From the NCBI RefSeq assembly GCF_002252985.1, contig NZ_NHPJ01000107.1, positions 1 through 37,051 of the forward strand: a DNA stretch of 37,051 nt, read 5' to 3'. Shown piece after piece: positions 1 to 9,067 of this stretch. The notes under the pieces are model-generated. The model saw only the letters and a program-made list of their open reading frames with translations, searched no databases and was not told where the DNA came from. A program made the translations under genes and the position numbers. The stretch is from Halorubrum halodurans. Lineage in GTDB: Archaea; Halobacteriota; Halobacteria; Halobacteriales; Haloferacaceae. How positions within the stretch are numbered: the first letter of the stretch is position 1; each line of letters begins with the position of its first letter.

Positions 1-86
1 CGACCGACGAGCTCGCCGACGAGCTCGCGGAGGCGGTCGACGCCGACCTGGTCGAGACGCGGGGGAACACGGCCGTCTTCCACTGA
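1..86 (+). CDS. C-terminal tail of a probable YhbY/CRM-domain RNA-binding protein (partial)
   Basis: Only the last 27 residues are present, read in the frame that ends at the TGA at 84-86. The tail ELAEAVDADLVETRGNTAVF resembles the end of YhbY/CRM RNA-binding domains, where a helix is followed by a strand carrying a conserved G-x-T. The stop overlaps the start of the next gene (TGATG), so the two are probably translationally coupled. The identification rests on a short stretch and is tentative. Confidence 0.45.
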   Translation, partial: TDELADELAEAVDADLVETRGNTAVFH

Positions 87-964
87 TGGCGGGATCGATA
101 CCCGTCGTCTCCGGGGCGCTGGAGCCGTACCTCGGCCCGGCGACCGACGTCGTGCTCTCCGCGGCGACCTTCCTCGCGGTCGTCGTCGTGGCGTACGCGG
201 TCAACAAGGCCGCCGTCGGCCCCGTCCTCTCGCGCGTGTTCGACCGACAGGGCCTCGACGACCACGCCCGCCGCCCGCTCCGGAAGATCGTCACCTTCGT
301 CGTGCTCTTCGCCGGCGTCACGGTCGGGTTCAGCGTGGCCGGTTACGGCGACTTCCTGCGGTCGGTGGCGACGATCGCCGCCGCGGCCACGCTCGCGATC
401 GGCCTCGCGATGCAGGACGTGCTCAAGAACTTCGTCGCCGGCGTCTTCATCTACACCGACAAGCCGTTCCGCATCGGCGACTGGATCGAGTGGGACGGGA
501 ACTCGGGGGTCGTCGAGGACATCTCCTTCCGCGTCACCCGCGTCCGGACGTTCGACAACGAGCTGCTCACGGTGCCGAACCACGTGCTCACCGGCGGCGT
601 GATCAAGAACCCCGTCGCGAAGGGGAAGCTCCGCCTGAAGTTCGTCTTCGGGATCGACTACGACGACGACGTCGACGCGGCGACGGCGATCATCGTCGAG
701 GAGGCAGAGGCACACGAGGGGATCCTCGAGGACCCCGCGCCGTCGGTGCGGCTGAACGAGCTCGCCGACTCGTACGTCGGGCTCCAGTCGCGGATCTGGA
801 TCGACGACCCCTCGCGGTCGGACTTCGTGCGGATCCGCGCCGAGTACGTCCAGCGCGTCAAGGAGCGGTTCGACGAGGAGGACATCACGATCCCGTTCCC
901 GCAGCGCACCGTCTCGGGCCGCGACGCGTGGTCCGAGCCGGCGTCGTTCGGCGCCGACCCGTAG
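86..964 (+). CDS. mscS: MscS-family small-conductance mechanosensitive ion channel
   Basis: 292-residue membrane protein that should act as an osmotic safety valve. Three hydrophobic segments are visible at about residues 20-42, 66-86 and 90-118. The third is the glycine/alanine-rich pore helix and runs into the family signature GLAMQDVLKNFVAGVFIY (about 105-122), followed by KPFRIGDWIE. The beta-domain sequence VPNHVLTGGVIKNP is also typical. The C-terminal cytoplasmic domain is of usual length for a short MscS. The ATG overlaps the upstream stop codon, so it is probably co-transcribed with the RNA-binding protein. Family assignment is secure; ion selectivity cannot be read from sequence. 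Confidence 0.93.
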   Translation: MAGSIPVVSGALEPYLGPATDVVLSAATFLAVVVVAYAVNKAAVGPVLSRVFDRQGLDDHARRPLRKIVTFVVLFAGVTVGFSVAGYGDFLRSVATIAAAATLAIGLAMQDVLKNFVAGVFIYTDKPFRIGDWIEWDGNSGVVEDISFRVTRVRTFDNELLTVPNHVLTGGVIKNPVAKGKLRLKFVFGIDYDDDVDAATAIIVEEAEAHEGILEDPAPSVRLNELADSYVGLQSRIWIDDPSRSDFVRIRAEYVQRVKERFDEEDITIPFPQRTVSGRDAWSEPASFGADP

Positions 965-1043
965 GCCGCCCGCCGTCACTCGTCCGCCCGGCCCCTCGTC
1001 ACGGATGGAAATCCACTTGTAAGTCCGCCCAGTGGGTGGCCCC

Positions 1044-2381
1044 ATGCACGTGGTCATCGTCGGGGCCGGGGAGGTCGGCACGAGCATCGCCGCGAGCCTC
1101 GCACCGGACCACGAGGTCGTCGTCGTCGACGTCGACCCCGACCGCGCGGAACAGCTCAAGTACGAGCTCGACGTGCTCACGATCGCCGGCGACGGGACGA
1201 CCTCCGGGATCCAGACGGCCGCGAACGTGGGGGACGCGGACATGGTCATCGCCTGTACCGACGACGACCGGACCAACCTCGTGACCTGCGGGACCGCGAA
1301 GACGCTCGGCGACGGCTTCACCATCGCGCGGGTGAAGAGCACCGAGTACCTCCGGACGTGGGAGGGAACCGAGCGGGCCTTCGGCGTCGACTTCATGGTG
1401 TGTACCGATCTCCTGACCGCACAGAACATCGTCCGCGTCATCGGGCTTCCCGCGGCCGTCGACGTCGACCCGTTCGCGAGCGGGCTCGTCCAGATGGCGG
1501 AGTTCGAGATCGACGCGGAGAGCCCGGTGGCCGGACAGACCGTCTCGGAGGCCGACCGCTTCGAGTCGCTGACGTTCGTCGGGATCTTCCGCGACGGGGA
1601 GATGATCATCCCGCGCGGCGACACGCCGATCGGGGCGGGCGACCGCGCCGTGGTGATCGGCAGCCCCGAGAGCGTCCACTCGTTCGCGAACGACGTCGCG
1701 CCCGACACCACGCCCGACCGCGCCGACGAGATCGTGATCGTCGGCGGCAGCGAGATCGGTTACCAGACCGCTCGGCTGCTCGAGGAACGGGAGTTCACGC
1801 CGCGGCTGATAGAGCGGGACGGCGACCGCGCGCGCACCCTCGCGGAGGAGTTGCCGAACACGGTCGTGATGGAACACGACGCGACCGACACGGAGTTCCT
1901 CTCGAGGGAACACGTCGACGAGTCCGACATCGTCGTCGCCGCGCTCGGCTCCGACGAACAGAACCTGCTCGTCTCCGTGCTCGCGAAGCGGCTCGGGGCG
2001 GATCGCGTGATCGCGGTCGTCGACAGCCCGGACTACGTCACCGTCTTCGAGGAGATCGGCATCGACATCGCGATCAACCCCCGCACCGTCACCGCCGAGG
2101 AGATCACCCGGTTCACCTACGAGAGCATCGCCGAGAACATCGCGGTCCTCGAGAACGACCAGGCCGAGGTGCTCGAGCTCGAACTCACGGAGGGGTGTCG
2201 CTTCGCCGGCCGGACGATCGCGGAGTTGGTCGACGAGATCGACGCCCGGTTCGTCATCGGCGCGATCACCCGGAACCACGCGCTCGTGACGCCGCGGGGG
2301 GACACCGTGCTCGAGCCCGGCGACCACGTGGTCCTGCTCGTGGACTCGGACGCCGTGAGCGAGATCGCCTCGATGGCCTGA
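1044..2381 (+). CDS. trkA: Trk potassium uptake regulatory subunit TrkA
   Basis: 445-residue cytoplasmic protein with two RCK units, the usual TrkA layout. The first Rossmann fold opens with MHVVIVGAGEVG and the second with IVIVGGSEIGYQTARLLEE (from about residue 229). Each is followed by a TrkA-C domain. TrkA binds NAD(H) or nucleotides and gates the TrkH channel. The ATG at 1044 is preferred over the in-frame GTG at 1032 because the Rossmann strand begins at once and a TATA-like CTTGTAAG lies about 27 nt upstream. The stop is 4 nt before the trkH start, so they form an operon. The second glycine motif, GGSEIG, is less canonical than the first. Confidence 0.93.
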   Translation: MHVVIVGAGEVGTSIAASLAPDHEVVVVDVDPDRAEQLKYELDVLTIAGDGTTSGIQTAANVGDADMVIACTDDDRTNLVTCGTAKTLGDGFTIARVKSTEYLRTWEGTERAFGVDFMVCTDLLTAQNIVRVIGLPAAVDVDPFASGLVQMAEFEIDAESPVAGQTVSEADRFESLTFVGIFRDGEMIIPRGDTPIGAGDRAVVIGSPESVHSFANDVAPDTTPDRADEIVIVGGSEIGYQTARLLEEREFTPRLIERDGDRARTLAEELPNTVVMEHDATDTEFLSREHVDESDIVVAALGSDEQNLLVSVLAKRLGADRVIAVVDSPDYVTVFEEIGIDIAINPRTVTAEEITRFTYESIAENIAVLENDQAEVLELELTEGCRFAGRTIAELVDEIDARFVIGAITRNHALVTPRGDTVLEPGDHVVLLVDSDAVSEIASMA

Positions 2382-2385
2382 GACC

Positions 2386-3891
2386 GTGGCGGGAGCCAGG
2401 ATCCGCGTCGGCTGGCAGGCGAGCGTCGGATTGGTCGGCGACGTCCTCACGGCGCTCGTCGTTCCGCTGTCGTTCCCGCTCCTCGTCGCCCTCTACTACG
2501 GCGAGTCGCTGTTCCCCTTCCTCGCCGCCATCGCCGTCACCCTCGCGGTCGGGACGCTGTTCCGACGCCTCGGCGACTCCGAGGTGAACCTCGGCCCGCG
2601 GGAGGCGTTCCTCGCGGTGGCGCTCATCTGGCTGCTCGTCGCCGCGGTGGGCGCGGTCCCGTTCGTCGTCGCCGGCGTCGGGACGATCGCCCACCCCGTG
2701 AACGCGATGTTCGAGGCGATGAGCGGGCTGACGACGACCGGCGCGACCGTGCTGCGTGACTTCTCCGTTCACTCCCGCTCCGTGTTGATGTGGCGGCAGG
2801 TGATCCAGTGGCTCGGCGGGCTGGGGATCCTGATCCTGGCGACAGCGGTGCTCTCGGAGATCGGGGTCGGCGGCGCCCAGCTGATGGAGACGGAGTCACA
2901 GACCCAGGACGTGAACAAGCTCACCCCGAAGATCTCCGAGACCGCCCGGCTCATCTGGGGACTGTATCTGGGGTTGACCGTCCTCGCGACCGCGACCTAC
3001 TTCGTGCTCGGCCTGGCGTTCGACCCGCGGATGGACCTGTACAACGCGATCGCCCACGCGTTCACCTCCGTCGCGACCGCCGGATTCTCGCCCGAGCCGC
3101 TCTCCGTCGGGGCGTTCCACCCGGTCGTCCAGTGGGCGGTCGTCCCGTTCATGGTCGTGGGGTCGACGAGCTTCGTCCTGTTGTACTTCTTCATCAACGG
3201 CGAGCCGATGCGGCTGCTCCGAAACGAGGAGTTCCACTTCTATCTGGGCGTGCTCGGCGTCTTCTCGTCGATCGTCGCGATCACGCTGTTCCTCGACCCG
3301 GCGACGACCTTCGGGACCGAGGCCACCCTGCGACACGCCGTCTTCAACGTCGCCTCCATCGTGACCACGACGGGATACGCCAGCACGGACTACGTGCTGT
3401 GGGCGCCGGCGGCGAAGCACATGCTCTTCGCCTGTATGTTCGTCGGCGGCATGGTGGGATCGACCACGTGTTCGATCAAGTCGCTGCGGTGGCTCGTCGC
3501 CCTGAAGGCGTTCCGGCGGAACCTCTACACCACGATCCATCCGGACGCGGTGCGGCCGGTTCGGGTCACCGGCAAGCCGGTCGAGGAGAACGCCATCCGC
3601 GACATCTACGCGTACCTCCTGTTGAGCATCGTGATATTCTTCCTGCTCACCGTCGTGATCGTCGTCGACGCCGAGCGGGCGGACCTTCGGGTCTCCGAGT
3701 TCGAGGCCATGGGCGCGGCCGCGACCACCTTCCTCAACATCGGCCCCGCGTTCGGCGAGGCCGGACCCTACGGCACGTTCGCGTCCTTCTCGATGACGAC
3801 CCGCGGCGTGATGATCGTCCTGATGTGGATCGGCCGGATCGAGATCATCCCCGTGCTCGTCCTGTTCACGAGGGCGTTCTGGACGTCGTGA
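2386..3891 (+). CDS. trkH: TrkH-family potassium uptake membrane subunit (copy 1)
   Basis: 501-residue polytopic membrane protein that carries K+ across the membrane under TrkA control. The four pore loops are visible: SGLTTTGATVL, TSVATAGFSPEP, SIVTTTGYAST and FLNIGPAFGEAGPYGTF. The loop usually written GSTGGGIK in this family reads GSTTCSIKSLRW here, so a flexible glycine run is replaced by T-C-S. This may mark a specialised paralogue, because the second copy keeps the glycines. The start is a GTG 4 nt after the trkA stop. C-terminal LMWIGRIEIIPVL is a normal TrkH ending. Confidence 0.93.
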   Translation: MAGARIRVGWQASVGLVGDVLTALVVPLSFPLLVALYYGESLFPFLAAIAVTLAVGTLFRRLGDSEVNLGPREAFLAVALIWLLVAAVGAVPFVVAGVGTIAHPVNAMFEAMSGLTTTGATVLRDFSVHSRSVLMWRQVIQWLGGLGILILATAVLSEIGVGGAQLMETESQTQDVNKLTPKISETARLIWGLYLGLTVLATATYFVLGLAFDPRMDLYNAIAHAFTSVATAGFSPEPLSVGAFHPVVQWAVVPFMVVGSTSFVLLYFFINGEPMRLLRNEEFHFYLGVLGVFSSIVAITLFLDPATTFGTEATLRHAVFNVASIVTTTGYASTDYVLWAPAAKHMLFACMFVGGMVGSTTCSIKSLRWLVALKAFRRNLYTTIHPDAVRPVRVTGKPVEENAIRDIYAYLLLSIVIFFLLTVVIVVDAERADLRVSEFEAMGAAATTFLNIGPAFGEAGPYGTFASFSMTTRGVMIVLMWIGRIEIIPVLVLFTRAFWTS

Positions 3892-3984
3892 CGGTATCGA
3901 CGGGTTCTTACGGAACTCTCGACCACACTCGATACGTTTCACGGCCGGGGACGCCGCTCGCGACGTCCGCGCCGACCACCACGC

Positions 3985-5520
3985 ATGACACGAACGATCG
4001 ACACGCGGGCGACGCTCAGCTACATCGGGAGCATCCTCAAGTACCTCTCGGCCGCGATGCTCGTCCCGCTGCTCGTCGGCGCGGTCTACGGGGAGGACGC
4101 ATGGGTGTTCGCCGCGTCGATGGCGATCGGCGTCGCCGTCGGTGCCGCGCTCGAGCGGCTCGATCCCGACCCCGACCTGGGGCCGCGCGAGGGGCTCGCG
4201 GTGGTCGCGCTCGCGTGGCTCGCGGCGGCGGTCCTCGGCGCGGTCCCGTACGTGCTCGCGGGCTACGGCACGGCGTCGGCGCTCGGACACCCGGTGAACG
4301 CGCTGTTCGAGTCGACGAGCGGGTTCACCACGACGGGCGCGACCGCGCTCGCCGAGATCAGCTTCGATCGACACTCACACGCCGTGTTGATGTGGCGACA
4401 GCTCACCCAGTGGCTCGGCGGCATGGGGATCATCGTGTTGATGATCGCGATCCTGCCGGAGCTGGCGGTCAACGGCGCACAGCTCATGCGCTCGGAGGCG
4501 CCGGGTCCCGAACTCCAGAAGCTCACGCCGCGCATCGCCGAGACGGCCCGTGCGCTCTGGGTCATCTACGTCGGGTTCACGGCGGCGCTGATCGTCGTCC
4601 TGTACGCGCTCCACCTCGGCGGACTCGCGCCGAACATGGACCTGTACAACGCGATCGCCCACGGCTTCTCGACGCTGCCGACCGGCGGGTTCTCCCCCGA
4701 GGCGGACAGCATCGGGGCGTTCTCGCCGGTCGTCCAGTGGACGTTCGTCCCGTTCATGGTCCTCGCGGGCGTGAACTTCGCGCTGTTCTGGTACGTCCTC
4801 CGCGACGAGGCGAGGGAACTGTTCGGGAACACCGAGTTCCGCGTCTACGTCGGGGCGGTCGCGCTGTTGAGCGCCGTGCTCGCGGCCGCGCTGTTCCGCG
4901 GCGGCGCCCCGCCGACCGAGCTCGGGGGCGTCACGGCGGGCGTCCCGGAGAACGCCCTCCGTCAGGGCGTGTTCCAGATCGCCTCGCTGCTGAACTCGAC
5001 CGGCTTCGCGACCGCGAACTTCGCCCGGTGGGAGACGCACACCCAGTTCCTCCTGTTGTTCGCCATGTTCGTCGGCGGCTCCGCGGGGTCGACAGGCGGC
5101 GGGATCAAGGTGATCCGGTGGCTCATCCTGTTCAAGACGCTCCGGCGCGAGCTGTACACGACCGCGAACCCCGACGTGGTCCGGCCGGTTCGGCTCGGCG
5201 GGGAGGTCGTCGACGAGGAGGTGATCCGCGGAATCCTGGTGTTCACGCTGCTGTACTTCCTGGTGTTCGCGTTCTCCGCCGTCTTCATCGAGCTGGACAC
5301 GACCCGAGCGGGAGCGCCGCTCACCGGCATCGAGGCGCTCGCCGCGTCGCTCGCGACGATCGGCAACATCGGGCCGGGGCTCGGCCCGCTCGGCCCGTTC
5401 GGGACCTACGAGTGGCTGCCCGACACGACGAAGCTGCTCATGGTCGTGCTCATGTGGCTCGGCCGACTGGAGATCGTTCCAGTGCTCGCGGTGTTCATCT
5501 CGGCGGTCGACGACCGGTGA
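3985..5520 (+). CDS. trkH: TrkH-family potassium uptake membrane subunit (copy 2)
   Basis: 511-residue paralogue of the preceding gene, colinear with it over its whole length. Pore loops read SGFTTTGATAL, STLPTGGFSPEA, NSTGFATANF and IGNIGPGLGPLGPFGTY. The intracellular gating loop is canonical, GGSAGSTGGGIKVIRW. A 93-nt spacer separates it from copy 1, so it could have its own promoter, though no strong TATA box is seen. It presumably shares the TrkA encoded upstream. Tandem trkH genes are common in haloarchaea, which keep molar K+ inside the cell. Confidence 0.93.
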   Translation: MTRTIDTRATLSYIGSILKYLSAAMLVPLLVGAVYGEDAWVFAASMAIGVAVGAALERLDPDPDLGPREGLAVVALAWLAAAVLGAVPYVLAGYGTASALGHPVNALFESTSGFTTTGATALAEISFDRHSHAVLMWRQLTQWLGGMGIIVLMIAILPELAVNGAQLMRSEAPGPELQKLTPRIAETARALWVIYVGFTAALIVVLYALHLGGLAPNMDLYNAIAHGFSTLPTGGFSPEADSIGAFSPVVQWTFVPFMVLAGVNFALFWYVLRDEARELFGNTEFRVYVGAVALLSAVLAAALFRGGAPPTELGGVTAGVPENALRQGVFQIASLLNSTGFATANFARWETHTQFLLLFAMFVGGSAGSTGGGIKVIRWLILFKTLRRELYTTANPDVVRPVRLGGEVVDEEVIRGILVFTLLYFLVFAFSAVFIELDTTRAGAPLTGIEALAASLATIGNIGPGLGPLGPFGTYEWLPDTTKLLMVVLMWLGRLEIVPVLAVFISAVDDR

Positions 5521-5582
5521 CGCGCCCCCCGACGACCCCCGCTGGGGTATCTTCTTAAGCGCCGCCGGAGCAACTGGTAGAC

Positions 5583-6023
5583 GTGACCGGAACCGACACC
5601 ACCTCCCGACGGAACCTCCTCGACCACGTGATCCTTCCCGTCGCCAACGAGGACGACGCGCTCGCGACGGCGCGGGCGCTCGAACCGTACGAGCCTGAGC
5701 GGGTGACCGCGCTCCACGTCGTCGAGAAGGGCGACGGCGTCCCCGACAAGACGCCCGTCGAGCAGTCCGAGGCGCTCGCGGCCGAGTCGTACGCCGCGGT
5801 CCGCTCCGTGTTCCCCGACGCCGACGAGCACACCGCATACGACCGGGACGTCGTCGAGGCGATCCTCGCCGCCGCGGACGAGATCGGCGCGAGCGCGATC
5901 GCCTATCGGTCCCGCGGGGGGAGTCGCCTCATGCAGTTCCTCTCCGGGGACCGAACCGTGAAGCTCGTGACGAACGCGGACGTCCCCGTGGTCGCGCTCC
6001 CCGCCGAGGAGGTGGACGGATGA
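5583..6023 (+). CDS. UspA-family universal stress protein
   Basis: 146-residue single-domain Usp protein. It starts with the usual strand (HVILPVANEDDALATARALE) and ends with the strand VTNADVPVVALPAEE. The GTG start is supported by a TATA-like CTTCTTAAG about 28 nt upstream, which would give a leaderless mRNA. The ATP-binding G-x2-G-x9-G-S/T motif is degenerate (RGGSRLMQFLSGDRT), so nucleotide binding is uncertain. Usp proteins beside Trk genes often act as regulatory partners of K+ transport. That role here is an inference from position. Confidence 0.85.
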   Translation: MTGTDTTSRRNLLDHVILPVANEDDALATARALEPYEPERVTALHVVEKGDGVPDKTPVEQSEALAAESYAAVRSVFPDADEHTAYDRDVVEAILAAADEIGASAIAYRSRGGSRLMQFLSGDRTVKLVTNADVPVVALPAEEVDG

Positions 6024-6109
6024 GCGTCGCCGTCCCCACCGAGGGCGGACGAATGAGCGTCGCCGGGGGAACGGAGCGCCCGCCTCCGGGATGACTCGCG
6101 GCTCGTCCC

Positions 6110-6952
6110 ATGAAGCGCGCTGAGGACGACGGACCGACGGTCCTGGTCGCGCTCTCAAATCCGCGGACCGAGAGCGCGCTCGTCACGCTCGCCGGCGCGC
6201 TCGCCGAACACGCCGGCGGTCGCGTGCTCGCGACGCACGTCGTGACCGTGCCGGACCAGACGGCGCTGGAGAAGGCGGCCGAGAGCAGGGCCGCGCTCGA
6301 CGCCGCCTCCGATGAGCTGCTTGCCGCCGCGGCGACCGACGCGGCGGCGTTCGACGTGCCGATCGAGACCCGGACGATCCTCTCACATCGCGGGATCGGG
6401 GAGGTGTTCGACGCGGCTCGGGCGCACGACGCGGCGGTGGTCGTGATGGGATACGGCGGCGCCCGGTTCGTCGGCGGCCGCGTCGAGGGGTGGCTGGACG
6501 AGATCGCCCGCGATCTCCCGTGTGACTTCCTCGTCCTCGACGGGCGGCGACTGGAACTCTCGAACGTGCTCGTCCCGACCGCCGGCGGGCCGTCCTCCGA
6601 CCTCTCCGCCGAGGTCGCCGCGGCCCTCCGGGACGTGCTCGGCGTCGACGTCTCGCTGCTACACGTCGTCGAGCCCGGCGACGAGGCGGCCGGCCGTCGG
6701 TTCCTCGCCGACTGGGCCGACGGCCACGGGTTGGCCGACGCGCGGCTGCGCGTCGAGGCGGGCGACGTCGGGGAGACGATCGGTCGTCTCGGCGAGGGGT
6801 ACGACCTCGTGATCGTCGGCGCGACGGAGCGCGGGCTGCTCTCGCGGGTCGTCCGCGGGTCGCTCGCGGTCGACGCGATCGAGACGCTCGACACGCCGGC
6901 GTTGCTCGCGGAGCGACCGTCCGGGCGGTCGCCGTGGGACCGGCTGCTCTGA
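6110..6952 (+). CDS. Tandem UspA-domain protein
   Basis: 280 residues forming two Usp-like domains. Domain 1 runs from about residue 10 (VLVALSNPRTESALVTLAG) to 140 (CDFLVLDGRR). Domain 2 runs from about 145 (LSNVLVPTAGG) to 268 (LDTPALLAERPSG). The ending of domain 2, VGATERGLLSRVVRGSLA, resembles the Usp nucleotide-binding loop, while domain 1 has MGYGGARFVGGRVEGW. Such double-Usp proteins are found beside cation and amino-acid transporters in haloarchaea, so a regulatory role for the Trk block is likely but not shown. It is the last gene of the plus-strand potassium block and faces the minus-strand channel gene. Confidence 0.82.
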   Translation: MKRAEDDGPTVLVALSNPRTESALVTLAGALAEHAGGRVLATHVVTVPDQTALEKAAESRAALDAASDELLAAAATDAAAFDVPIETRTILSHRGIGEVFDAARAHDAAVVVMGYGGARFVGGRVEGWLDEIARDLPCDFLVLDGRRLELSNVLVPTAGGPSSDLSAEVAAALRDVLGVDVSLLHVVEPGDEAAGRRFLADWADGHGLADARLRVEAGDVGETIGRLGEGYDLVIVGATERGLLSRVVRGSLAVDAIETLDTPALLAERPSGRSPWDRLL

Positions 6953-6990
6953 GGGGATCGGAGTGACGGCGGCGACGCCGCTTTCGTGGC

Positions 6991-8631
6991 TCACACGAAC
7001 GCCCGCTCGAACTCGCGGATCCCCTCGTCCGTCCCGACGACGACGAGCTCGTCGGCCGGCTCCACGACCGTCGCCGGCCCCACGTCCGTGACGACCCGGT
7101 CGTCCCGCTCGATCGCCACCACCGTACACCCCGTCCGCTCGCGGACGTTCGCCTCGCCGAGGGTCCGACCGACGAGCCGGTCGGCCCCGATCCGCACCAC
7201 CTCCACCTGCCGTTCGACGGAGAGCACGTCGCGGTCCTCCAGGAGCCGCGCCGCCGACATCCGTCCGGTCACGGTCGCCAGCGAGAGGACGTAGTCGGCC
7301 CCCGCCCGATACGTCTTCGAGACGTTCGCGTGTTCGTCGACGCGGGCGACGATCTCCGCGTCGGGCGCGGCGTCGCGGACCACGAGGGTGGCGAACTCGG
7401 TCGTGGTGTCGTCGGGGAGCGCCAACACGACGGTGTCGGCCGTGTCGACGCCGGCCTCCCTGAGCGTCTCGGGTTCGGTCGCGTCGCCGACCACGTCGAC
7501 GTCCGCGGACTCGCCCTCGGAGTCGTCCACGACGGTGTAGGAGATCCCGGCCTCGTCGAGCTCCGCGGCGACGGTCCGACCGACCTGCCCGTAGCCGGCG
7601 ATCACCGTCCGTCCGGGGGCGAACCGGCGCACCGACGACTGGGTCATCTCGACGAGCCGCCGGAGCTGGTCGGGGTGGCCGGAGACGAGGAGGACGGTCC
7701 CGCGCGCCAGCGTCGCGTCCGGCGAGGGAGAGGCGTCGAACTCGCCCTGAAACCAGGCCCCGACCACGTTGACGCCGGCGTGCTCGCGGATCCCGCTCTC
7801 CGCCAGCGTCGAGCCGGCCAGGTCGCCGCCGTGCCGTACCGACACCTCCGCGAGCCGGAGGTCACCGTCGATGGCGACCGCCTCGTCGATCTCCGTCCGG
7901 AGCGCCGTCGTCACCTTCGCGGCGAGTCCCCGACCGAGCAGCGGCCGCGGCGAGAGGACGTGGTCGGCCCCCGCGAGGCGGTGGTACCGCTCCAGATCGG
8001 GGTCGTCGACCACGCTGACGACGGGGACGTCCTCGGCGAGCTCCTTCGCGGCGAGGACGATGCTCGCGTCCACCTGGTCCGAGACGTCGGCGACGAGCGC
8101 GCGCGCCTCCGAGAGCCGCGCCGCGGTCAGCCCCTCGGCGGACTCCGGGTCGGCGCGGATCGCCCGGTGACCCTCGCCGTACAGTTCGTTCGCCCGCTCG
8201 CGGTCCGACTCGACGAGCACGTACGGAACGTCGTGTGCCTCAAGTTCCTCGATGAGCACCTCCGCACGCGTCGTGTACGAACAGAGGATCACGTGTCCGG
8301 TGACGTCGCTCTCGAGGCTCGTCGGGGCGGTCTCGGTGAACGCCGCCTCCAGGACCGGCGTCGCGACGACCGGCAGCGCGCCGACGAGGAGCACCATCCC
8401 CAGCAGGTCGGTCACGACGATGAACGCCTGCATCTGCGGGCTGTGCCAGGGGGCGTCCCCGCCGAAGCCGGTCGTGGTGAACATCTCGACGGTGAACTGA
8501 AGCGAGTCGAGGAGCGTCTGCGGCCGTCCCTCGTAGACCGCCATCCCCCACCGATAGGCGAGCGCCGTGCCGACGAGCGCCAGACAGAGCAGGAGGAGGT
8601 AGCCGACGACCCGCCGCTGCCATCCGTTCAT
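6991..8631 (-). CDS. Potassium channel protein with two RCK (TrkA-N/TrkA-C) units
   Basis: 546 residues. An N-terminal two-helix pore module (about 8-95) carries the filter sequence TTTGFGGD and a second helix LLGMVLLVGALPVVATPVLE. It is followed by a TrkA-N domain (GHVILCSYTTRAEVLIEELE), a TrkA-C domain, then a second TrkA-N (TVIAGYGQVGRTVAAELDEA) and a second TrkA-C. This is the layout of MthK-like K+ channels with the RCK unit duplicated in one chain. The first nucleotide fold has CSYTTR instead of GxGxxG, so probably only the second RCK binds nucleotide. The ATG at 8631 is preferred over the in-frame GTG at 8637. It likely serves K+ homeostasis with the Trk genes. Confidence 0.88.
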   Translation of the reverse strand: MNGWQRRVVGYLLLLCLALVGTALAYRWGMAVYEGRPQTLLDSLQFTVEMFTTTGFGGDAPWHSPQMQAFIVVTDLLGMVLLVGALPVVATPVLEAAFTETAPTSLESDVTGHVILCSYTTRAEVLIEELEAHDVPYVLVESDRERANELYGEGHRAIRADPESAEGLTAARLSEARALVADVSDQVDASIVLAAKELAEDVPVVSVVDDPDLERYHRLAGADHVLSPRPLLGRGLAAKVTTALRTEIDEAVAIDGDLRLAEVSVRHGGDLAGSTLAESGIREHAGVNVVGAWFQGEFDASPSPDATLARGTVLLVSGHPDQLRRLVEMTQSSVRRFAPGRTVIAGYGQVGRTVAAELDEAGISYTVVDDSEGESADVDVVGDATEPETLREAGVDTADTVVLALPDDTTTEFATLVVRDAAPDAEIVARVDEHANVSKTYRAGADYVLSLATVTGRMSAARLLEDRDVLSVERQVEVVRIGADRLVGRTLGEANVRERTGCTVVAIERDDRVVTDVGPATVVEPADELVVVGTDEGIREFERAFV

Positions 8632-8679
8632 ACCCACGGAAGGGACGGTGCCGTGAAAAACGTGAGCCGTCGGCGCCGG

Positions 8680-8916
8680 TCACCGGACCTCGACCGGCTG
8701 CGCCGCCTCCGCGCACCAGGCGTTGCCGCGACGCCCGGTCCGTCGGAGGTCGAGGCGGACGATGGAGCCGGCGTCCAGCTCCGACAGCTCCGCTTCGAGT
8801 TCCGGGTCGTCGTACTCGACGACGTACAGCGTTCCGTTCCGCGGGTGCTCCCGGAGCGTGATGGTTCCGTGCTCGTTACACGCCTTGACGACGGTGTACT
8901 TGCCGGTCCGGTCCAT
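8680..8916 (-). CDS. Small conserved haloarchaeal protein of unknown function
   Basis: 78 residues, soluble and beta-rich, starting MDRTGKYTVVKACNEHGTIT and ending NAWCAEAAQPVEVR. It has no recognisable catalytic motif; two cysteines (near residues 13 and 69) are too few for a zinc ribbon. The ATG at 8916 is chosen because a TATA-like ATACTAAG lies about 30 nt upstream. The longer in-frame extension to 9069 would overlap the divergent gene and contains unlikely sequence. No function is proposed. Confidence 0.75.
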   Translation of the reverse strand: MDRTGKYTVVKACNEHGTITLREHPRNGTLYVVEYDDPELEAELSELDAGSIVRLDLRRTGRRGNAWCAEAAQPVEVR

Positions 8917-9067
8917 CACGGTCGACGCTACGGGTTCGAACCACTTAGTATTCGACCGGGGACACGAATCCGCCCGGCATGTGGGCGACGTCCCGCCCGG
9001 CGTGACGACGGGCATCCCCCCGCCGCAGTAACGGGCCACTTTACTCGCCGCGGCGTCAACCCTGGCC

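Noticed and set aside
6015..6065. Short duplicate ATGAGCGTCGCC between the two Usp genes
   Set aside because: Only 14 nt repeated once, no symmetry and no link to a start or stop; probably chance in GC-rich DNA.
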